From the NCBI RefSeq assembly GCF_001640805.2, contig NC_066852.1:10028194-10092193 (forward strand): a stretch of 64,000 bases of DNA. The letters are read 5' to 3'. This DNA is from Lates calcarifer (Eukaryota; Chordata; Actinopteri; Centropomidae). Under the pieces are notes generated by a model. That model did not search any database. It was not told the DNA's origin and saw only the letters and a program-made list of their open reading frames with translations. How positions within the stretch are numbered: the stretch's first letter is position 1; each line of letters begins with the position of its first letter. Positions 1 to 13,800 of this stretch are shown one piece after another. The position numbers and the translations under genes are program-made.

Positions 1-2812
1 GGGAGAGTAGACCCCAATCTGCCCTTCTCTGCCCTCTTCCACCCCTCTTTGTCCCCAAAGGAACACTGCCTGTGAGTCTCCACGTCAGAATGAGTCATTA
101 GTTCTGTCTGCGAATCAAACCTGCAGCATTGCTTCCATATATAGAAGAGAAATGTGGAGGTGTTTATATTTGATACAATAGCAAAAAAGGGCTGAATATT
201 AATCAAAAACTAAAATAAATAGACAAACAAATAGTGACATGGGAACTGAAATCATCTGCATAGTTTTACAACTGACTGAATGTTGGGCCACATTTGGCAC
301 TTATCTGCAGTAGCTGTTCGTCCACATACAGTATAATGAGGTCACAGCTACAAGTTACAAATTTAGGCATGCTTACTTGACAATCATACTGCTGTCTCAG
401 TGCATCTTGAGTGCCCCATGATATCATTTAATTACATATTACCTTCCCAGTACAGACGAATGGATGCTGTGTCTGTAGTTGCTACTCACATCTTAGTAGT
501 GTGTTATGCATTTCTAAATAAACCACATTTGGGTTAGGGTTAGGATATCTTACCTCATTTCAAACATCTATGGGTGACACAAATCTTAAGTATGCGAAAA
601 TGAAAGAGCTACATTCTTTTGGATGTTTTAGTATTTTGACATGATAATCAAGTTATTTCTGATTCTTTCCATAGATTAATTATAATTTGAATAACTGGGT
701 TCAAGTTCATTCACTCTCTTGTTAATGCAGTCCCCTTAATTTCAGAAACCAGTCCTGACTTGACATTCTTTTTTCTGATTTAAAAAAAAAAAAAAAAAAA
801 CCTCAGCTGTCCATATGTATTAGTTTAATACTGGAGGTGATTAGCTTACTGTTGACATAATTAAATCAGGGAATACAAAGTTAAAATTGTCAACAGCACA
901 GGACATTGCTTACAGCCCGAGATGGAAGTTCAGCCTCTGCTGAAATTTTTCCACAACCCTAAAGTTGTAAGCAGGGATAAGAGTTATTTTCTCCAAGGGA
1001 GACAGTCTTCATACATAACTCAACAAATTCAGAGGATATACTGACAAAGTTGTCAAACTGTCAAATTTAGTTCTAAATGAAAAAATAAAATAAAGCACCA
1101 ATAGCAGTTTGTTTGTGGTAGATTAGGCTGTAAGCATATTTGGCTTTTACAAAGCCAATTCTTTCTCCAGTCTTCTGGCCAGTCACACAAAGCACAAGAC
1201 AAAGACAACTATTTGCATCATAGCGTTACATCAGTATTCAGAGGACATTTCATTTTCTTACCAAAACAAAAGAACACACTGCCCTTCTGTCGCTGAAGTC
1301 CTTGAGGGTTTTTTCCTCCACAGGGAGAGGTGGGATTAACCAATTAACACTCCGGGTGTCGCAGCAAGGTTAGAAGTTGAGTGTAAAACATCATTATGAT
1401 GACACTGTCAGAACTAATCTAAAGAAAAAAAACCCGATAATTTCACCCTGTTAACAGATATTTGAACATATTACAAACCAGTTTCATATCAACACCAGAT
1501 ATTTAGGGCTACTAAGTTTGCCATATATTGTCATATTAGTGTTACATTTGTAAACATGTATTTTTAATAGTGTCCTGTAGATATAGCAATTCACAGTTCA
1601 CTGTGCTGGAAAGAGGAATAACAGGCCAATTTGCAATGAGTTTCAGTCTAAAAAAAAAATGTCTCAGTGCACAGCAGGCTGCCCTGGGAGAAAAATACTG
1701 CAGTGAAATGAGCATGTCCTCTCTAAAACCATCTTAACGTGCAGTGGACAGATCCTAAAACATGTATTATATATTAAAACCTGCAAATATCTTTACTTTT
1801 AACTCACCTTTGCCTTATAGTGCTTTAAGATTTAGAGATATGGTATCTCTCTGCTGCTGTTCCTAAATTTCAAAAGAAGGGGGCCCACTCTGGTGGAGGG
1901 GTTCTTTGGGGAAAATAGCTCTTTATTACCCTTGCTATCTGTAACATTTTATGTTGCATTGCCTTGTCAAATGATTAGCATATGTTTTACTGGATTAAAG
2001 GCATGCATGAATCAGTGGTGCCACATACGGCTAATGGTGGTGCAAAAATGCAAAAAAATGCAAATCAGCACCAGTGGTCTCACCAGTGGATAGTGTATAT
2101 GTTTGTGGCATGCTTTCAGTTTGCACAGAGTAATGTTGGAGTAATCAGTTTTTCATGATAACATTTTTTGTTTGGGATCACCAAAGTCGGTAGGTTTTCT
2201 CCTCTGGGGACCATGAATGTCCATACAATATTTCATAGCAATTCATCTAGTGGCTGTTGAAATAACAGTCTCGACCAAAGGAGAGAGAGCTTGACTGACA
2301 GGAAGATACTGCCATCAACAGATCCATATTGCAAGCATTGCTAGCAGAAAAATAAGGTATTTTTTAGTATTAAACAACAGAATGATAGATCAGTAAGGTA
2401 CTGCAGTAGAACTGAAAGTCATCTGAAGCTAATATATCAAAATTTGTTTCTCCACTTCTCTTTAGAGGAAATATAAAACATTAAAATCACAATAAATTGT
2501 AACCATTTTGGTGATCTCTCAGTGTTTCATCTTGCACAGTGTACTATGAAAATAGCTCACCGACACTAGTGTTAGCCTGGCTACCTTTTTCATGTGGGTC
2601 TCATCTTGCACATAGTAGTGACCACTAGAAAATTTCTGCTTGATTCTATGTTAGTTTTTTGGCCTCTTACTGCTGCATTGTTGTCATTTAGTTACCTACA
2701 CATCCAAGCCCTCATTCTTTCCACCTGTGAGTCCATTCATTCACCTCACACATCTGTTTTTAACACCTGAGAAAAATTAGCTTCAGTTCTCTGGCATTTT
2801 TTCAATGCACAG
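1..2812. other. Noncoding AT-rich flank
   Basis: No coding exon could be supported on either strand. The stretch holds A-rich and T-rich runs, including a poly(A) run at about 781-800, and two TTAGGG units at about 532-543, too short to mean a telomeric relic. It lies beyond the 3' end of the insyn2b-like gene and before a putative plus-strand exon. Confidence 0.5.
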
Positions 2813-2992
2813 GTAGTGCACAACTTGTTTGAGCTGGCAGGAGCTGCCCCTGGCTTTTATACGCAGAGGCCGGTGAAAGCCGTTGGACCTCAACCAGACG
2901 GACCAGTGAACCAAAATAATGAGCTGAAAGTGGCTGAGGGCTGCATAGAGCTGCAGACCGAGGTGTTACTTTCACTGATGTTGGCAGCACAA
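2813..2992 (+). CDS. Putative internal exon, unidentified protein
   Basis: This 180 bp stretch is open for exactly 60 codons in phase 0/0. A strong acceptor (a T-rich tract ending in TGCACAG) precedes it and a near-consensus donor (CAA followed by GTAAGT) follows. It is richer in G+C than its surroundings and reads like real coding sequence: it starts VVHNLFELAGAAPGFY and ends IELQTEVLLSLMLAAQ, with an amphipathic, helix-like end. I do not recognise the protein. No partner exon was found on the plus strand, so the gene may continue outside the window or the exon may be noncoding or relic. An exon of a gene hosting insyn2b was considered, because mammalian INSYN2B lies in a DOCK2 intron on the opposite strand, but the peptide does not match the DOCK2 sequence I can recall. 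Confidence 0.35.
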
Positions 2993-3201
2993 GTAAGTTT
3001 TTCACCTTACAGGGAGTCATTTGATTCAGAGTTAATATCTGCAATGTCACTTAATGGAGATTTAAGTTTTTCACCCATCAGGTTTTATTTGTTCAGCCAT
3101 AGAACGGTCATGAAGGGCCAACCGGTACTTGATTTATATTGCTGATTTCCTTTGTATTGTTTTTCACTGGGCGGAAAATGGAGAGACTCTTTAGAAGAAA
3201 A

Positions 3202-3203
<2 letters not shown>

Positions 3204-3234
<31 letters not shown>
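3204..3234. repeat. (GT)n microsatellite
   Basis: About 15 uninterrupted GT units lie roughly 210 bp after the putative exon at 2813-2992. Confidence 0.95.
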
Positions 3235-3236
<2 letters not shown>

Positions 3237-6200
3237 ATATTTATGGAACTTTGAAATGTCATCATACAGAAGGAGAGTTGAAAGTCATCTGCAGACTACG
3301 CTCTAAAGTCCCTTTCACACTGGACAAAAACCCCCAGTAACAAACACTAACATCTGTCTTTTGTCTTCGGTGGTAAAGGCTACAATCGGCATTAATTCCA
3401 AGGTCACAGTGCACTCTGCAGTGGTCATGGGTATTTATTGGCTCCTGTTCCAATTTGACACACATATTTTCACCCCTTTTCCAGCATGGTGCTATGGCAT
3501 ATACTGAAGTTGCAGACATTGGTATGTAAATAGCCGAGACCTATTGTTTTTTACAGTCTATGGGAACAACATGCTTTTTTTAGTTTTGTTTAATTTTGTT
3601 TGTATGCATGGTAGGAGGAGTCACTGGACTCCATGCTGCCTTCTCCCGTTAACTCACCTGTCCGATGCATTTCTTAGTTGTTTTTTTTTAAGCAGGATTA
3701 CCTGTGTTTAAAAAACCTGCATATAAATAGTAATTTTGGTGTAAAAAGGGTATAAGAAAGAACAATACAACATTGGTTTTGTATAGATGTGCTAATGGCC
3801 CACAACTAAATCTGCAGGCTGTGCTGCAGACTTTGAGACAGTAATGCAGATAGATGTGGTTTTAAACAGATACAATCCATGGGTAAAGGAAAAACAGACA
3901 ACACTTAGAGGGAAGATTGCTACTTAAAGAACTACTTAAAGAGTTCCATTGTGCAGTTATTTAGAGGAGTGTGCACTTCTGAAGTGCACCAGCACAGCAG
4001 TTCCATGCCTGACTGGTGCTGAATCATCTCCTGAGGCATAACAGACATGTTGGTATTGATTAGGTAATTTCCCCCAGTATCTGTCTGCAGCCATATACCC
4101 AGTTGCCACACTTCAAAAGAAGCAATACAATCATATTGTTGCTGTGAATACATAACTGAGACACGGTAAATTGTTCTTCCCTGCCATTTTGTGAATTCCA
4201 CTGATACTTTTATGGCTACAGGGAGGGTTGAATCTGATATTGGAGAACTGCTTTGACCATTTGCAATTTAACACTTTAATCATCACAGAGGGGACAAGTA
4301 GTTTCATTCACCATGGAAGATATTCTCTGATGTAAGTACAGTGTGTTGTGTGGTCTGTTTATGTTTTGTTTTATGGGCCCATTTGTCTTTGGCTGGAGGA
4401 TGCTGTTGCTGCAATATTGTTTAGCAGAACCACTTCTCAAAATTGGCAGGTCCATTTGCAGAGAACTGCAGGATCTTAGCAGAAGACTTAAGTAGTGAAG
4501 TTAGAGTCCTCAGCATAAGCAGGCATGGCCACAGCTTGTTAATCCCATTTTCTAAGTTTGAAATACAGTGTCTTTTCTGTCTTATTTTTCTCTTGGTTTG
4601 AAAGTATCATGACAGTTTCTCTTTGAAAATAACATTTTATCAGGGATGATTGCTTCATATAAATCCTAACATTCCATGTGAAATTGAGATTGACTCATGT
4701 TTAGTTAGATTTATGATGTGAAATCTCAAACACAACCATTACCACACTGGATAGCTGTGTTTTGAGATGATTTCTGACAGCACATGATAAACAATTTTAA
4801 CTTATCACAAAATGCCCACCAGAACAACTAACATACAAATTCTCGTTAAATGTCTGCTTACTCTACTCTTAGCATTGCACTCCTACAACATTGTTGTACA
4901 CTCATAATGAACAGTGAAAAAAAAGAAGTGTCAGACATGCTGTATTTATTCCTCTGTTTTCAGTATCTGGCACCTATATTACCCATAGTGCAACTCGACT
5001 ACAGACAGTTCAACATTTCTGGTGTGTGAAACTACTAACAGCTGATGTAGCACTGAGCTGAGAGGCGAGCTCACTTCTAACTCAACAACACAGAATTTTC
5101 TCTTTATTAAGCTTGTAGTCTTCAGCTCAGCTCAAGGACACGACTCAAGTGATATCACTGGACACAGTTAATCAAACTACTCCCCATGATCTGCAAACAA
5201 GTGTACAAACTTTGATGTTTAAAAATTGGCTGAGCTCCCCTTTAAGTAGCACTAAGTATTCTTGTGTTTGCTATGATCTTGAAGACAATATGAAAACAAC
5301 TTTTAACTTAACTTTTTGTCTATATTACTAAACTGAACTGAGAATGGCCAGGGAAGAGATGTATGCATTAGTGTTTTTTCTACAGTGTATGTTGCTGGTT
5401 TAGTTTAGACAATCAAAAAATAATATTTTACTACGCCATCTGATATGTATTATAAATCTTTTTATAGATCATAATTCTGCAGCTGAAAATCTATGAATTT
5501 TGGCTATTAACTGAACATTACAGCCCTGTGTGTGATCATCATTTTTTAATGTCACTTAAAGTAGTTAAACATCTCAGTGGCAGACCTGTGCTACCTCTGT
5601 GAGGCTGTTACAGTTGCTATGAGCCCATGTTTACCTCGAGTACAATTGTTGCAAGAATTTCATTTTCACTTAGTATTATTTCTTGTTAGAGGCATTTTAA
5701 TTAAAGCATCTCTAAACTAAAGCACCTCTTGCTCGAAAGGTAATATCAGACTTTCTTTGGCTTCTGCTTGACTGTTTATACATTTCTTACTTGTGCTGTA
5801 AGCTTTTATCCAGAATTCTCTAAATCTCCCCTTGCATCCATAATTTATGTAAGCTTCAGTGAAACCATCCACATGGTTTTGTATCAGGTTGCTGCAGTTT
5901 GCTTTTTATGTCTGTGACTGTGTGCATGGGTTTGTGCTTGTGCTCATGAACATTTTGATGACTGACTCATGCTTCATTGCAGCCTTTCGTCATGTCATTG
6001 TTTTACTCAGAAACCTTTTATGAAGTTAAGATTGTTTGGGGATTTGGAGACCATCAGCGCAATTGGCAAAAGCATAATGAATGTTTCTTGATCTTCTGCA
6101 CTCCCATGGCCAGGTTGCAGTCGTGAAAAGGTTTAGATGCCCTGGCATTCTGTGTCTTGGCTGAAATTTGTCTTGATTTCATTCATAAATTGGCTAAGTT

Positions 6201-6280
6201 CAGTTTAACATTCAGAATCACACAAAGCGCTGGATAAATTAACATATTCACAGACAAAATGATTGTCAGTAAATTCTGAT

Positions 6281-6338
6281 TTTATTTTTGCATCTCAAAA
6301 TAATTCCATTCAAAAACTTGTTTTATATTGTATTTATT
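6281..6338 (-). terminator. Candidate poly(A) signals for insyn2b-like gene
   Basis: Two AATAAA hexamers on the minus strand (6333-6338 and 6281-6286) lie about 450-500 bp downstream of the stop codon at 6788. This is a plausible place for cleavage and polyadenylation. The region is AT-rich and such hexamers occur by chance, so this is only a candidate. Confidence 0.3.
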
Positions 6339-6787
6339 CTTATGGAGAAGCAGGTGAGGGGGACAGTTTAAGGGGAAATATAACATCAAGTGGAACTCAT
6401 AGTGCATTAATCATAACAGTGCAAAAAGAACAGATTGTAATATGTAAAATTAGATAAAGAAATCTGTGGCTGTGGCTAGCCATAAATTTTAAGCAGGCAT
6501 GTTGACAACAAAATAACATTAACTTTCAAAAGTGATATATAGAATTCCTTATGGATAATAGTAGCTGAAGGTCACAAAGATCAGGAGCAAATTTGAGTAC
6601 AAAATCCTGCTTATGAGTTTTGACAATGTGCAGGAGAGTGGAACTCTAATGGGCAAGAGCCTATTTCAAAGTAATCTCATTCTATGGGGAGGAAGGGAAT
6701 CATAAGAGTCCTCTGCAAAGGCTTCTGCTGGTCACTTGTAACACAGGCTGATGGCTATTAGACAGCATACAGGTATTGTTGAGAGGT

Positions 6788-7007
6788 CTAAACCTGCTGG
6801 ATTTTTCTGGGCAGCCATTTGAACAGGGTCTTGCACAGCTTTTTGCTTTTCACCTTTGACTTTGTTAAGTTCTTAATGATGACATTTCTGAGCAGGTTGA
6901 AGTTTAAGGACTGTGATAGGTGCACAGTGAAAGCATTATTTCCCCTCGCTGAGTGATTCAGAACCTCCAAGAAACGTCTCTCCTGTTGCCTGAAGTCATA
7001 CTCCACA
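6788..7007 (-). CDS. insyn2b: INSYN2B-like, last coding exon (C-terminus)
   Basis: This is the C-terminal exon of the inhibitory synaptic factor 2 (FAM196) family protein. The acceptor is TCTGTCTGTCCAG. The first base completes a serine codon begun in the previous exon, and the peptide continues VEYDFRQQERRFLEVLNHS, the conserved segment that follows the ACIIYS motif in this family. The remaining roughly 50 residues are basic (KSKVKSKK.. then a short WLP-containing end), echoing the basic, aromatic C-terminus of mammalian members. The stop is TAA at 6788-6790. Family proteins are reported at inhibitory postsynapses with gephyrin. The join to the exon at 9301-9375 keeps frame across a 2.3 kb intron. 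Confidence 0.85.
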
Positions 7008-9300
7008 CTGGACAGACAGACATGCAGCTCAAAATTACTAAAAACCCAAAGAACACAGATGTGAAATAACAGAATGTATCAAATTCAGCTCTTGCCAAAG
7101 AATGCACATGAATGCTTCAATGTGTCAGATCTGCATTACCAGCTCATTCTTCTATAAAGCACAGGGCTTTTTCTTGCCACAAATCACTGTAAACTGTGTT
7201 GCTACAATTCACTTTGCTTTGTGTGGTACCCCTCATGTGGGAAGCTCTGTGCTTGTCGGATTTCAAAGTGGTTGATTGGTTTGGGCGGAAAGACATTCCT
7301 CAGCAGGATATTCTTTTTCTTCTGAAGGTACAACATGTCTTGTTTGAATATCCTTATCTTCCACTTGGCCTTTAAGGACCAGATGCCAGCACACACCAGT
7401 CAGCAAATCAACTTACGTAACATCTTTTTGTCATGCAAAAGCAGTTTTGAAAATAAGTAGATCAAGGGGAATGTTTTGAATATTTCAAGATAAAGACCAT
7501 TTTAGGTTTTTCTTTGTAGAGCATGAGACATTTTTCCAAAAGATAGCGAGAAGACTTGTGGATTTCTTAGCCTCCTTTAAACGTACAGTATTTCTGGAAC
7601 AATAGTTAAGATTTTTATTTTTCTATTGCCTCTAACTGATGCAATATTTCATCTAGTGGGTGAAAACCAAGACCAAAGTTGGTATATCAGAGTTAACTAC
7701 AATTCCAAAAGTTTTAATACTTAATTCTATAATCAAAAATTTGGCAAGTTTCTCAGACCAACATCAAACAATTTCATTATCTTACTTGAATTAAATGAAA
7801 ATTACAGTTTTACCTTTGTGAGTGTTCTGTGCATGAACACATCCCACAACCTTTTTTTTTTTATTTCGATTGTCAAATTAATTATACAAACACAATCAAC
7901 ATATGCTTATGATGACATCAGTCACTTTCTTTTTTAGACTGTAATCCCTCCTCTGAACCCCAAATTTCTTTTTTTATCTGGTGCAGCAGAAACTTTTCTA
8001 CGTACAGTTTTCTGCTATAGGCTCTGCCATAATCCTAGTTGCAGTAGCCTACTCTGTTGCGTTGTTTGCTCCCCTCTTCAGCCCTCGCAATCATTGCAGT
8101 CATTGCTGGCTAATGTCTGACACATCACTACCAATGCGGCAACGCGGGAATGACACCACAGATTTAAAACTCTGCCATACTGCAAAATACAGACAGATTT
8201 ACCCAGCACTGATAGGCTTAATCAACATTGGTGAACTGGTTTGGCAGCAAAGGTATGAATGTAATCAAGGTTCATTTATATGTAGAATTCCTACACCCCA
8301 GCTTTAAACTCATGTCTTTCTCAAAACTGCTGCAGGATGTGAAGATATTAAAATGCAAAATCTCCCATTTTAAGATACGGCTCAAGATAAATTCACTGCA
8401 GCTCACCTCACCTGCGAAAATATTTTATCTTTATAAGAAGTCAGATCACCTTGTTTATGAACTTGCAATACTAACAACGACTTCAGTAATCATTAGAAAT
8501 TATTACAAATCAATCATGCAGGCTGCTTAGGGATGACTTGTTCCTTTTTGCTTGCTTGAATTTTAGAAAGTCCATCTTAATCTCCATAAATCTGCAGTGT
8601 GAATAGATTGAGCCACATACAGTGAGTGCTTAAATTTGACAGTTGCTCTGAAAGATTTATGGCGTGCTCAGAGAGTAAAATGTAATCTCCCTATGTATTC
8701 TGAGAGAGAAACAAATGAGCAGCACGCAGCTTTTCATTTGGTAAGCTGCCCATACAGTAAGTCATTAATTTTCAGTGAAGTGATGTGAGCAGGCTGGCAG
8801 AAAACTGCTTGGCAACTGAAATGGCAAGTGGGCTTAACCTTGTATTGTGAAACTGTAAATAAAATCTCTATGTTGAAATTGTCCTTGAGTAAAACGATAC
8901 ATGCTGCTACTGCTGTGCATGTCAAAATGTTGTTTTTTATGCTACTGTTTTTTGTCAGTAAAACAAGCAACCATCCAGTAGCAATTATAATGTATAATAT
9001 GTCTGAAGCAGAAAATATTAATTTCATTTTAATTGTTTTCTTATCCTTCTCTCAAAAATATCTCAAGTGGGAATGTTTCAAGCCAAAACTAATTTTCAAC
9101 TTTAGTAAATGAAGGCAATAATCAAGTAGCAGCAGAAGGTGATATCATGATTCAAATAGCATATATAGTATTATATAGTACATTGTGCAACCATAATTTT
9201 ATTTTTGGGCAAGAGTTGAATTCTAGAGTTGCTGTGATCACTCATCAGTTCAAATATTGCATACAAGCAAGCACAGCTGGAAGTATCACTGTTATCTCAC
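7008..9300 (-). other. insyn2b-like intron
   Basis: Intron between the last two coding exons, GTGAGA donor to CCAG acceptor. A segment at about 7202-7400 is open on both strands and more protein-like than its surroundings (minus strand reads NVFPPKPINHFEIRQAQS). It has no phase-compatible acceptor that would continue the insyn2b frame, so it is left as noncoding. Nothing else is supported. Confidence 0.6.
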
Positions 9301-9375
9301 CTGTAGACTATACAAGCAGTCTTCTGGCAGGTTGAGCAGTTTTTGAGGTCCTGTCCAGTTTTGAAGCATCGCCGA
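9301..9375 (-). CDS. insyn2b: INSYN2B-like, conserved Cys motif exon
   Basis: This 75 bp internal exon was found by searching for the family's conserved motif. It is flanked by a TTTATTTTAG acceptor and a CTACAG/GTGAGA donor. Joined to the preceding exon (which supplies GG) it reads GRRCFKTGQDLKNCSTCQKT followed by ACIVYS. That matches the TGQD..NC.TC..(S/T)ACIIYS block that defines FAM196A/B proteins. The last two bases (AG) pair with the T opening the exon at 7007, so reading frame is kept at both junctions. The CxxC pair together with ACIVYS is the best evidence for the family assignment. NCSTCQ followed later by EYDFRQQE favours the B paralogue over A. Confidence 0.9.
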
Positions 9376-10829
9376 CTAAAATAAACGAAAGTAAACAGCA
9401 TGCTGTGAATAACATCCAAAACTCTCAGTCTTTCAGATCCACAGTCTGAATATTCTCTCCACTCATCCTCTCTGTCTGATATTCATTCAGACTGTCGCTG
9501 ATGGCTGTGATGAGCTGTATAACATGCATTATGTCAGACATCAGTCGGTTATTAGGAGTTGGTTATTCTGAAACATGACCTCAGAGGCAGTCACAACTTA
9601 TTAGCACACTACCGTGGATGAGAATGATTGACAGAGACACATTGCCAGGAGGCCGTTTTAATTCCTGTTATTTGTCCCAGAAGAGTTATATGGCTAAATA
9701 AATCTCTCTGAGATGTGCCCTCTTGAAATGCCCAAGTAGGTTTCTGTCACACCCAGGCACACATCGTCAAACCTGTTTGCAAACTTGTAACAATGTTACA
9801 GCTTCACGTCGTCACACTATGGACCATGATTTACAGCGCAATCAGTGGCCACAAATACAACTTTATAACATCTTAACAGTGTGGTCGCCTTCAAGTAGTG
9901 TTTGTGTTTCATTATATCATAGTGTATGTGATAAACTGTCCTAATCATAATTAGTTTCTCTTTTTAAGACTTTATTTGGTTGACCCAATGTGAATACTAG
10001 CTCAATGTCATCAGAAAGTCAGTGTTAAACAGTGTCATAAGTTGCTGCATCTAAATGAAATCTAGAGCATCAACCATATCTCCTGAAATATTTGTTCATT
10101 TTTAATTCACCAGATACAACATGTTTTGGAAGAAAAAAAGTGTGCACAGATTGTATATATTTATTTTCAGTATATCAGACAAGATGACCAAATATCTGAG
10201 AAACATTTGCTTCCACAATTGGCTTCCATGATTATTATTTTTTTTTTTTTACAAGTAAATGTGGGTGTAAAGACATCTGTACTGTATCTGTTGATTTAAA
10301 AAATATGTCTAACCCATACAATATGTCTTCAGGTGCAGTCTACAGTTGTTGTTGTTGTTGTTGTTTTAGACTGAGAAACAGTCCAGTTCGCCAATGAATT
10401 ACAAAACCACTGAGTGGTTCCAGTAAATGCAAGTGATGACTCACTGGAAAGCCAAAGATCAGCACTGCAGGACAGCTTTTAAAGTAATTCCCTAGACCAA
10501 ATTCTGGCAGCTGTACCTGTATTGGAATGAACGTTGTATATTAATAATTTACAAGTCATATGTGACCCTTCAGGTACAATATTTTTGATTCAAAAAAGTT
10601 AAATGTTCAGTTAAACTATGTAGTATGCATCATGGAATAATTCTGTTGCAGTTGAATATGTAACCAGTAAAACATAACACTACTTGTTAATGAGGATAGT
10701 TGTTTTCATTACAGAAACCAACACTGTTGATTCTACAGTGCTTTGTTTGCACAACAAAAACACTAACCAAACCCCAAACATACTTATACACACATACAGA
10801 GCCACATACACACACACACAATCTCTTAC
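9376..10829 (-). other. insyn2b-like intron with (GTT)n
   Basis: Intron between the large exon and the Cys-motif exon, GTAAGA donor to TTTTAG acceptor. It contains a (GTT)7 run at about 10345-10366 and a short CA run close to the donor. No further coding sequence is supported. Confidence 0.6.
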
Positions 10830-13800
10830 CCGCTGGTGGGAGTGTGGCACGTCTCCAGGTCATGGATAATGTTAAGCAGAGTAGTGATCCTGTCCTTGTT
10901 GGCTGCCAGGCTGGCCTCCACAGTCTCGAGCCTCTGCTGTAGGGCTGCTGATTTGCAGCACTGTGGGGAGGGAGGCAGCAACAGGGCTGCATCAGCTGGG
11001 TGGGAGTGAGCCAGGCCAGAGTCCTCTGGGCCAAGCTGAGGGGGAGCGAGGCTAAACTTTGAATCCGCTGTGACCATTTCCTCCGCCTTGCAGGACTGGA
11101 AGCGGGGATGAAACGCCGAGTGCATTGTTGATGACGGCAATATGGAATTACATTCAGGGCCTGTGTGTGTACAGAGCTCTCCCTCACTTTTGAATGGGGC
11201 TGGTGCCATGACAGAAAGCTCTCCACCTGCATGTACTTGCGGTAGTGATGATACATGTGAATCAGAGCTTTGGTGGACAGCAGATTGAGTGATAGGGTCG
11301 ACATGTGCTCTAGTGCTCACCGGTGATGAGCTAATGCATTTTGTTTGTGCTATGACAGAGGGTGCTGAGTAACTGGATGTCTGTTTATCTGCATTGGATT
11401 TAAGCTTAATGTTTGCATGCCTGGCTGATGTACCCAGGGCAAACCGTTCTGTATTTGAATCTGTCTCCTGGGCTGTTTTAACTGGTGGGCAAGTAGCACA
11501 GTGTCCCTCATGCTCTGTTTTTGTGTATCCTTGATAATGCGCAAGCCTTTGTTGTTCTGTGTTTATGCAACCCCGCAGACAAGAGCTGCTTGACTTAATT
11601 AGGGAAATGTAATTCTGAAGGTTAGTGACCTGTGATGGATTTGAATTTTCATGGTCTTTTGACTCATGCACAACTAATTCATTGATTAGATTACCATTGA
11701 ATTTGTTTTTATCAGTATGTGACTCAGTATTGGGATCGGCTAATGATTTAGGACTGCAGGTGCTCACATCACTGCCTCTGCTGTGATTGTTTGACACATT
11801 TAGCAGCTTAGATAATGTGAGGGGAGTTGTTTTGGAGTTGTTTTCCTTGTTGGAAACACTATAGACAACAGACTTATTACTGGTTTGAGCTCTGATGTCT
11901 TCTGCTTGTGTGTGACCAGATTTATTTGTGTGTGGTGCTTCATTACACTGAAGTTCTTCTCGTGTTGTGTCTGATTGAAGCAAAGTTGTACTTGATGCAC
12001 AGACATTACTTTGGTTTTCTGTTGGCGTAGATGATGAGCAATTAGCTGTAGGTGGTGAATGTCTCAGACTGATTGTGGAGTTCCTGAGGGTGATACTTTT
12101 GTGTAGAGTGCTTTTTAGTGTAGATTTGGAACTGGGAGTTGCACTTAAAGGCAACCTAGCTCTTGAATGCAGAGGTTTAGTTGCACTAGATGTTGTGTTT
12201 AGGGATGCTGTAGATACATGAAGTATGGGCTCTGATTTTGAGGAGTTAGGCTGAATAAGGTGACTTGGTCTAGCTACAGATTTAGCATTATGTTTAGCAC
12301 TGGTGTGCGTAGTTTGACCTGAAGTAGCTTTAATGCTGAAATGTGGTGTAGTTGTGTGTGGTTTGGTAGCAAGACTGGAGAATGCGGGTGGATTAGCATC
12401 AGCTTTTGAGGCTAGCTTTTCTTGTGGTTTCTGAGCTGGATCAGGTGAAGTGCATGGTGGACTCGCAGGTGTATTCTGTGCAGCTGCTTCTGCTCCGTGA
12501 ATAGGCTCTGATGCATTGGTTGCTTTTGATAATGTGGGACATTGCGGAGTCAGTTGTGGGCTATCAGTTGTATTTGTTGCTATGTTTACCTGTGCTGTAA
12601 GCGTTGAGTGCAGCTGTATGGTTTCATGTTGAGCATTAACAACTTTAGCAGGTACACTTTTTGTGGACATGGTTGTTTTGTGTGTGTTGGTGTTGGATGT
12701 GTTTTCAGGTCCCGTGGCTGTAGTATATAAAAGAGAAGGTGGCGACAGAGTCTTTTCAGGTGTAGTGTGCACAGATACACATACATTCTGAGGCACATTA
12801 TAATGTGTAGAGCTGCGCTGTGATGTTTTGAGGAGCTTAGGATAAGTGTGCGAATGTGGGTTGTTTGGCTTTGTAGCTGTGGCCATCTGCGGAGTCAACA
12901 TGAGACTTGTTGGGCGGGGGATCCTACTGTCCTGTGTCGCTTTTGTGGAGGATTTTAAACTGGAATCATCCTGTCTTGTTTCAATGGTTGCTTTCGTGAC
13001 AGTGACGGTTTTTGCATGTAGGATGGTTGTGGGCTGGGTGGATGTTGCATCTGTGGCAGCATGTGTATGTGACAAAGTGACCAGACTGCCTCTAGAGTGC
13101 ACTGGGCATGCTGGGTGTGGAGTTTTTCTGTACCTTAGTTCTTCGTTGATATATAATATTTGCGGATCCGCTGTAATGTCTCTGTTTGTGATGCTGTCGG
13201 GGATTTGATGTTGGGTTTGCTTGAGGTCTCTGTTTCTCTCTGTATGGGGCACCTGGAAATGTGAGGTTGTCAAGAGCGTGGTGAAGGCTGACTTTAATGG
13301 GCAAGCGTCAGCAGCGGGGCTTTTTTCCCCTAAAGTGGCGGCCCCTGTGGCTCCAGACTGTCTCCCACCGCAATGGCTGCATATTTTTTGTGGCACACCA
13401 AAAGGTCGGGCAGCAGGTAACAGCAGCATCTTCCCTGACTGATCTGCATAATGACCTTGCTGTCTGGTTTGGTCTCTGCCACGAGAAGTTGCGCTCTTTA
13501 CGGGCTCCGCTTCGTCGTTATCAACGCTTATTCCACCGATCGCCTCCGAATCAACCACGCTGCCATTGGTGTAGCGGGCAGCAGATTTTAGTTTGGGCCT
13601 GACAGTGGTTACATTCCCTGCAAAGTGTGGGTTGGTCTTGATTGCCCTGGCATAGCAATAAGTCCCACTACTGTTCCTCTGACTGCAGGCCACATCCTCA
13701 GAGGCCTCACCTCCAAGTGCTTTGAAAGTCACTTCCTTTTTGGTCTTGGATTCCCCACTTTTCTGTTTTAAAATAGCCCTTTTCTCCTTGTCACTCTTTG

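Larger units (their letters stand above)
2993..6787. other. Noncoding DNA with microsatellite and insyn2b 3' flank
   Basis: No supported exon. It contains a (GT)n run at 3204-3234 and AT-rich unique sequence. The high-coordinate end, just below 6788, should be the 3' untranslated region of the minus-strand insyn2b-like gene. Confidence 0.45.

Noticed and set aside
529..544. GGGTTAGGGTTAGG as an interstitial telomeric repeat
   Set aside because: Only two units, well within chance in a 64 kb window.
3995..4022. REST/NRSF-like element (GGTGCTGAA)
   Set aside because: Only one half-site matches; the other half is too different.
7202..7400. Protein-like open stretch on both strands inside the insyn2b intron
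   Set aside because: No acceptor in a phase that continues the gene, no recognisable family, and the known exons already join in frame without it.
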